Shown in pieces: positions 32,214 through 34,321 of a DNA stretch of 34,321 bases. This DNA comes from Planctomycetota bacterium (GTDB lineage: Bacteria; Planctomycetota; UBA11346). Below the pieces are notes generated by a model. It did not search any database. It was not told where the DNA came from and was given only the letters and a program-made list of their open reading frames with translations. The stretch covers positions 1-34,321 of the forward strand of contig JACDEI010000002.1 in assembly GCA_013816485.1 (NCBI GenBank), given 5' to 3'. Within the stretch, counting starts at the first letter, position 1, and each line of letters opens with the position of its first letter. Position numbers and translations under genes: made by a program.

Positions 32214-32287
32214 GACGGAATGCTGTGGACAGGTGGTCATCTGCCAAGCCAACCCTGAGGCTGGCGATAGCCGGTTGATGCCGCACC

Positions 32288-33925
32288 ATGCGCAGCATGC
32301 AGCCGGTCATCGCTCCTGGTCCGTGGGCTCCGCCGCATCTTGTCGGCTTCGATCTGCGCCGCCGTCCGCATCTGGAGGCCGACGTGCTGGTGGTCGGCGG
32401 TGGTGTGGCGGGACTGAGCGCGGCGCTGGCCGCCGCTGACAGTGGCCGCGAGGTCCTGCTGCTGGTGAAGATCGATCTGGGCGAGAGCAACACCATCTAT
32501 GCCCAAGGCGGTGTGGCGGCGGTGCTGGCCGATGGTGAACGCGAAGCGAGCGACGATGTCGAACTGCACGTGCGCGACACGCTCCAGGCCGGTGCGGGCC
32601 TCTGCGATGAGCAGGTGGTGCGCAGCATCCTGGGCGACGCGGAGGATTCGATCGGCTTCCTGCGTCGTCATGGCTGCGTCTTCGATCTGGGCGGCGACGG
32701 CCAGCCATCGCTGACACGTGAGGGCGGCCATAGCGCGCGGCGGATCCTGCATGCCAACGGCGATTCCACCGGCGCGGAGGTCGGTCGCAGCTTGGCCGCG
32801 GCGGTACGTCAGCATCCGCTCATCACCGTGGTCGAGAACGCCTTCGTCATCGACCTACTGTGCGAAGGCGGACGGGTGGTCGGCGTGCTCTACCATCGGC
32901 GCGAAGAGTTAGTGGCTGCGCTCGCCGGCTCGGTGGTACTCGCCACCGGTGGCTGCGGCTGGGTCTGGCGCGAGACCACCAATCCTTCGGTCGCCACCGG
33001 TGATGGTCTGGCGATGGCCTACCGTGCCGGCGCCTTGCTGGCGGATGTCGAGTTCATGCAGTTCCATCCCACCACGCTCTACATCGCCGGTGGTGCACGC
33101 CTGCTGATCACCGAGGCCATGCGTGGTGAGGGGGCGGTACTCAAGAACAGCGCCGGTGAACGCTTCATGCCGGCGGTCCATCCCGATGCTGAACTGGCGC
33201 CGCGTGACGTGGTGACCCGCGCGATCCTTAGCGAGATCCGCCGCTCGGGCTTCCCGCACGTGTGGCTTGATGCCACCCACCTGGGTGCGGCGTTCATCTC
33301 CGAACGTTTTCCCACCATCACCCAGGCGTGCGCGCGCTTCGGCATCGACATCGCCCGCGATTGGATCCCGGTGCATCCGAGCGCGCACTACCAGTGCGGC
33401 GGCGTGTGGAGCGACATCAACGGCACGACCTCGCTCCCCGGCTTGTGGGCAGCCGGCGAGGTGGCCGCGACCGGATTGCACGGCGCGAACCGCCTCGCCT
33501 CCAACAGCCTGCTCGAAGGTCTGGTCATGGGTGTACGGGTCGGACTCCGCGCCGGTACAGCCGGAGGTCCCGCCGGTCGGCGACGTATCGCGGTGCCGAA
33601 ACCGGAACCGGCGACCGAGGGTCTCGATGTCCAAGATCTGGTGCGCAGCGTGCGTTCGCAGATGTGGCGTCAGGTCGGCATCGAACGTAATGCCGCCGAT
33701 CTGGCGGTCGCGCAACGCACGTTGACGTTCTGGCTGCGGCATCAGGCGCGTGGTGAGTTCCGCAGCCGTGAAGGCTGGGAATTGCAGAATCTGCTGACCG
33801 TCGGCACGGTGATCGCCGCAGCGGCCGAACGCCGCACAGCAAGCATCGGCACGCACACGCGCGCAGATTCATCAGGCCAGATCGATCAGCGGCACCTCGG
33901 CCTGATCCGCGCGGAGCAGCCATGA
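32288..33925 (+). CDS. nadB: L-aspartate oxidase (NAD biosynthesis)
   Basis: A 545-residue flavoprotein of the succinate dehydrogenase/fumarate reductase family. It has the FAD motif VLVVGGGVAGLSAALAAA, SNTIYAQGGVAAVL, HSARRILHANGDSTG, VEFMQFHPTTLY, LITEAMRGEGA, ELAPRDVVTRAI (active-site Arg) and HPSAHYQCGGVWSDINGTTSLPGLWAAGEVAATGLHGANRLASNSLLEGLV. The NadB-specific features and length (E. coli 540 aa) set it apart from SdhA. It oxidises L-aspartate to iminoaspartate, the first step of quinolinate synthesis; nadA and nadC are not in the window. A second ATG at 32297 is equally usable. Its TGA overlaps the Rieske ferredoxin start (ATGA). The C-terminal helical region is short compared with the E. 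coli protein. Confidence 0.94.
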   Translation: MRSMQPVIAPGPWAPPHLVGFDLRRRPHLEADVLVVGGGVAGLSAALAAADSGREVLLLVKIDLGESNTIYAQGGVAAVLADGEREASDDVELHVRDTLQAGAGLCDEQVVRSILGDAEDSIGFLRRHGCVFDLGGDGQPSLTREGGHSARRILHANGDSTGAEVGRSLAAAVRQHPLITVVENAFVIDLLCEGGRVVGVLYHRREELVAALAGSVVLATGGCGWVWRETTNPSVATGDGLAMAYRAGALLADVEFMQFHPTTLYIAGGARLLITEAMRGEGAVLKNSAGERFMPAVHPDAELAPRDVVTRAILSEIRRSGFPHVWLDATHLGAAFISERFPTITQACARFGIDIARDWIPVHPSAHYQCGGVWSDINGTTSLPGLWAAGEVAATGLHGANRLASNSLLEGLVMGVRVGLRAGTAGGPAGRRRIAVPKPEPATEGLDVQDLVRSVRSQMWRQVGIERNAADLAVAQRTLTFWLRHQARGEFRSREGWELQNLLTVGTVIAAAAERRTASIGTHTRADSSGQIDQRHLGLIRAEQP

Positions 33926-34239
33926 GTGATGATCTGCGCTGGACGCCGGTAGGAAAGATCGCTGAGTGGAAAGAAGGCGATGGCCGACCGATCCAGATCG
34001 GTGCACGTCGCCTTGGCGTCTACCTGCACGGCGGAACGTTCTTCGCGATGAAGGACATCTGCCCTCACGCTGGCGTTTCGTTGTCGCAGGGGTCGATCGT
34101 CGATGGCGCGGTGATGTGTGTCGGCCACGGCTGGACTTTTGATCTGAAGACCGGCGAGGTCGCGCGTGGTCCGGGTGGCTACAAGGTTGCCACCTATCCG
34201 GTGCGCGTGGTCGATGGCGAGGTCCAGGTCGGGGTGTGA
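33922..34239 (+). CDS. Rieske-type [2Fe-2S] ferredoxin (105 aa)
   Basis: A small Rieske protein with both cluster-binding boxes: CPHAG (Cys47, His49) and CVGHGWTFDL (Cys66, His69), giving C-x-H-x16-C-x2-H. The surrounding strands (RLGVYLHGGTFFAMKDI and YKVATYPVRVVDGEVQV) fit the NirD/dioxygenase-ferredoxin type. It carries one electron at a time in the cytoplasm; no signal or membrane segment is present. It starts inside the nadB stop codon, so the two are translationally coupled. That suggests, without proving, that it serves NadB or the next step of NAD synthesis as an electron carrier, or that coexpression is incidental. Only 82 nt follow to the window end, with nothing recognised in them. 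Confidence 0.92.
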   Translation: MSDDLRWTPVGKIAEWKEGDGRPIQIGARRLGVYLHGGTFFAMKDICPHAGVSLSQGSIVDGAVMCVGHGWTFDLKTGEVARGPGGYKVATYPVRVVDGEVQVGV

Positions 34240-34321
34240 AGCGCATCAGCGCAATATCTGCTCGGTTTATCTCAGTAGTCGCCTCAACAAGTGTCGTGTC
34301 ACTGGGTAATCTGATCAGGTG

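Overview
The window is high-GC (low-to-mid 60s % by eye), densely coded bacterial chromosome with one conspicuous AT-rich gene. The gene content suggests Planctomycetota or a close relative in the PVC group: a Tat-exported GH109-type Gfo/Idh/MocA protein, a NagB-LmbE fusion, an esterase-SMP-30 fusion, and several families of long intergenic palindromes and 7-nt tandem repeats of the sort I associate with those genomes. This assignment is inference; no rRNA or other marker gene is present.

Layout. (1) 1-1351 looks like the end of an integrated element. It holds the 5' part of a transposase/integrase gene running off the left edge, a small toxin-antitoxin-like pair, and a 45-nt 3' fragment of a tRNA-Gly(GCC) gene that I read as an attachment-site scar. 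(2) 1653-4988 encodes a membrane-anchored hybrid histidine kinase with five PAS domains. (3) 5118-13418 is a carbohydrate block. GH109-like glycosidase, sugar porter and galactokinase-family kinase form one leftward operon, with a divergent AraC-type regulator beside it. A sugar nucleotidyltransferase and a NagB-LmbE deaminase/deacetylase form a second leftward unit. Together they suggest uptake and breakdown of galactose or N-acetylhexosamines. (4) 13828-15525 is a secreted esterase fused to an SMP-30 domain. (5) 15575-16537 is the AT-rich orphan membrane protein, probably acquired. (6) 16669-20419 holds an HI0933-type flavoprotein and the threonine-degradation pair tdh-kbl. (7) 20513-23763 holds a polytopic membrane protein fused to a methyltransferase, diverging from a small membrane protein plus a NAGPA-type phosphodiester glycosidase. 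(8) 23876-31322 is a rightward run: CorA transporter, alkaline-phosphatase-superfamily protein, MurD, a ferritin-like/DUF362 fusion, a CrtI-like flavoprotein and an alpha/beta hydrolase with an Asp nucleophile. (9) The right end holds a YeaD-like mutarotase (leftward), then nadB overlapping a Rieske ferredoxin.

The best candidate for an undescribed system is the translationally coupled ferritin-like/DUF362 fusion, CrtI-like oxidoreductase and Asp-nucleophile hydrolase at 27217-31322. Second is the amino-sugar/galactose block, where an unusual galactokinase-family kinase sits near a nucleotidyltransferase and a NagB-LmbE fusion. Third is the set of four different palindrome families, plus heptanucleotide repeats, placed in the intergenic gaps.
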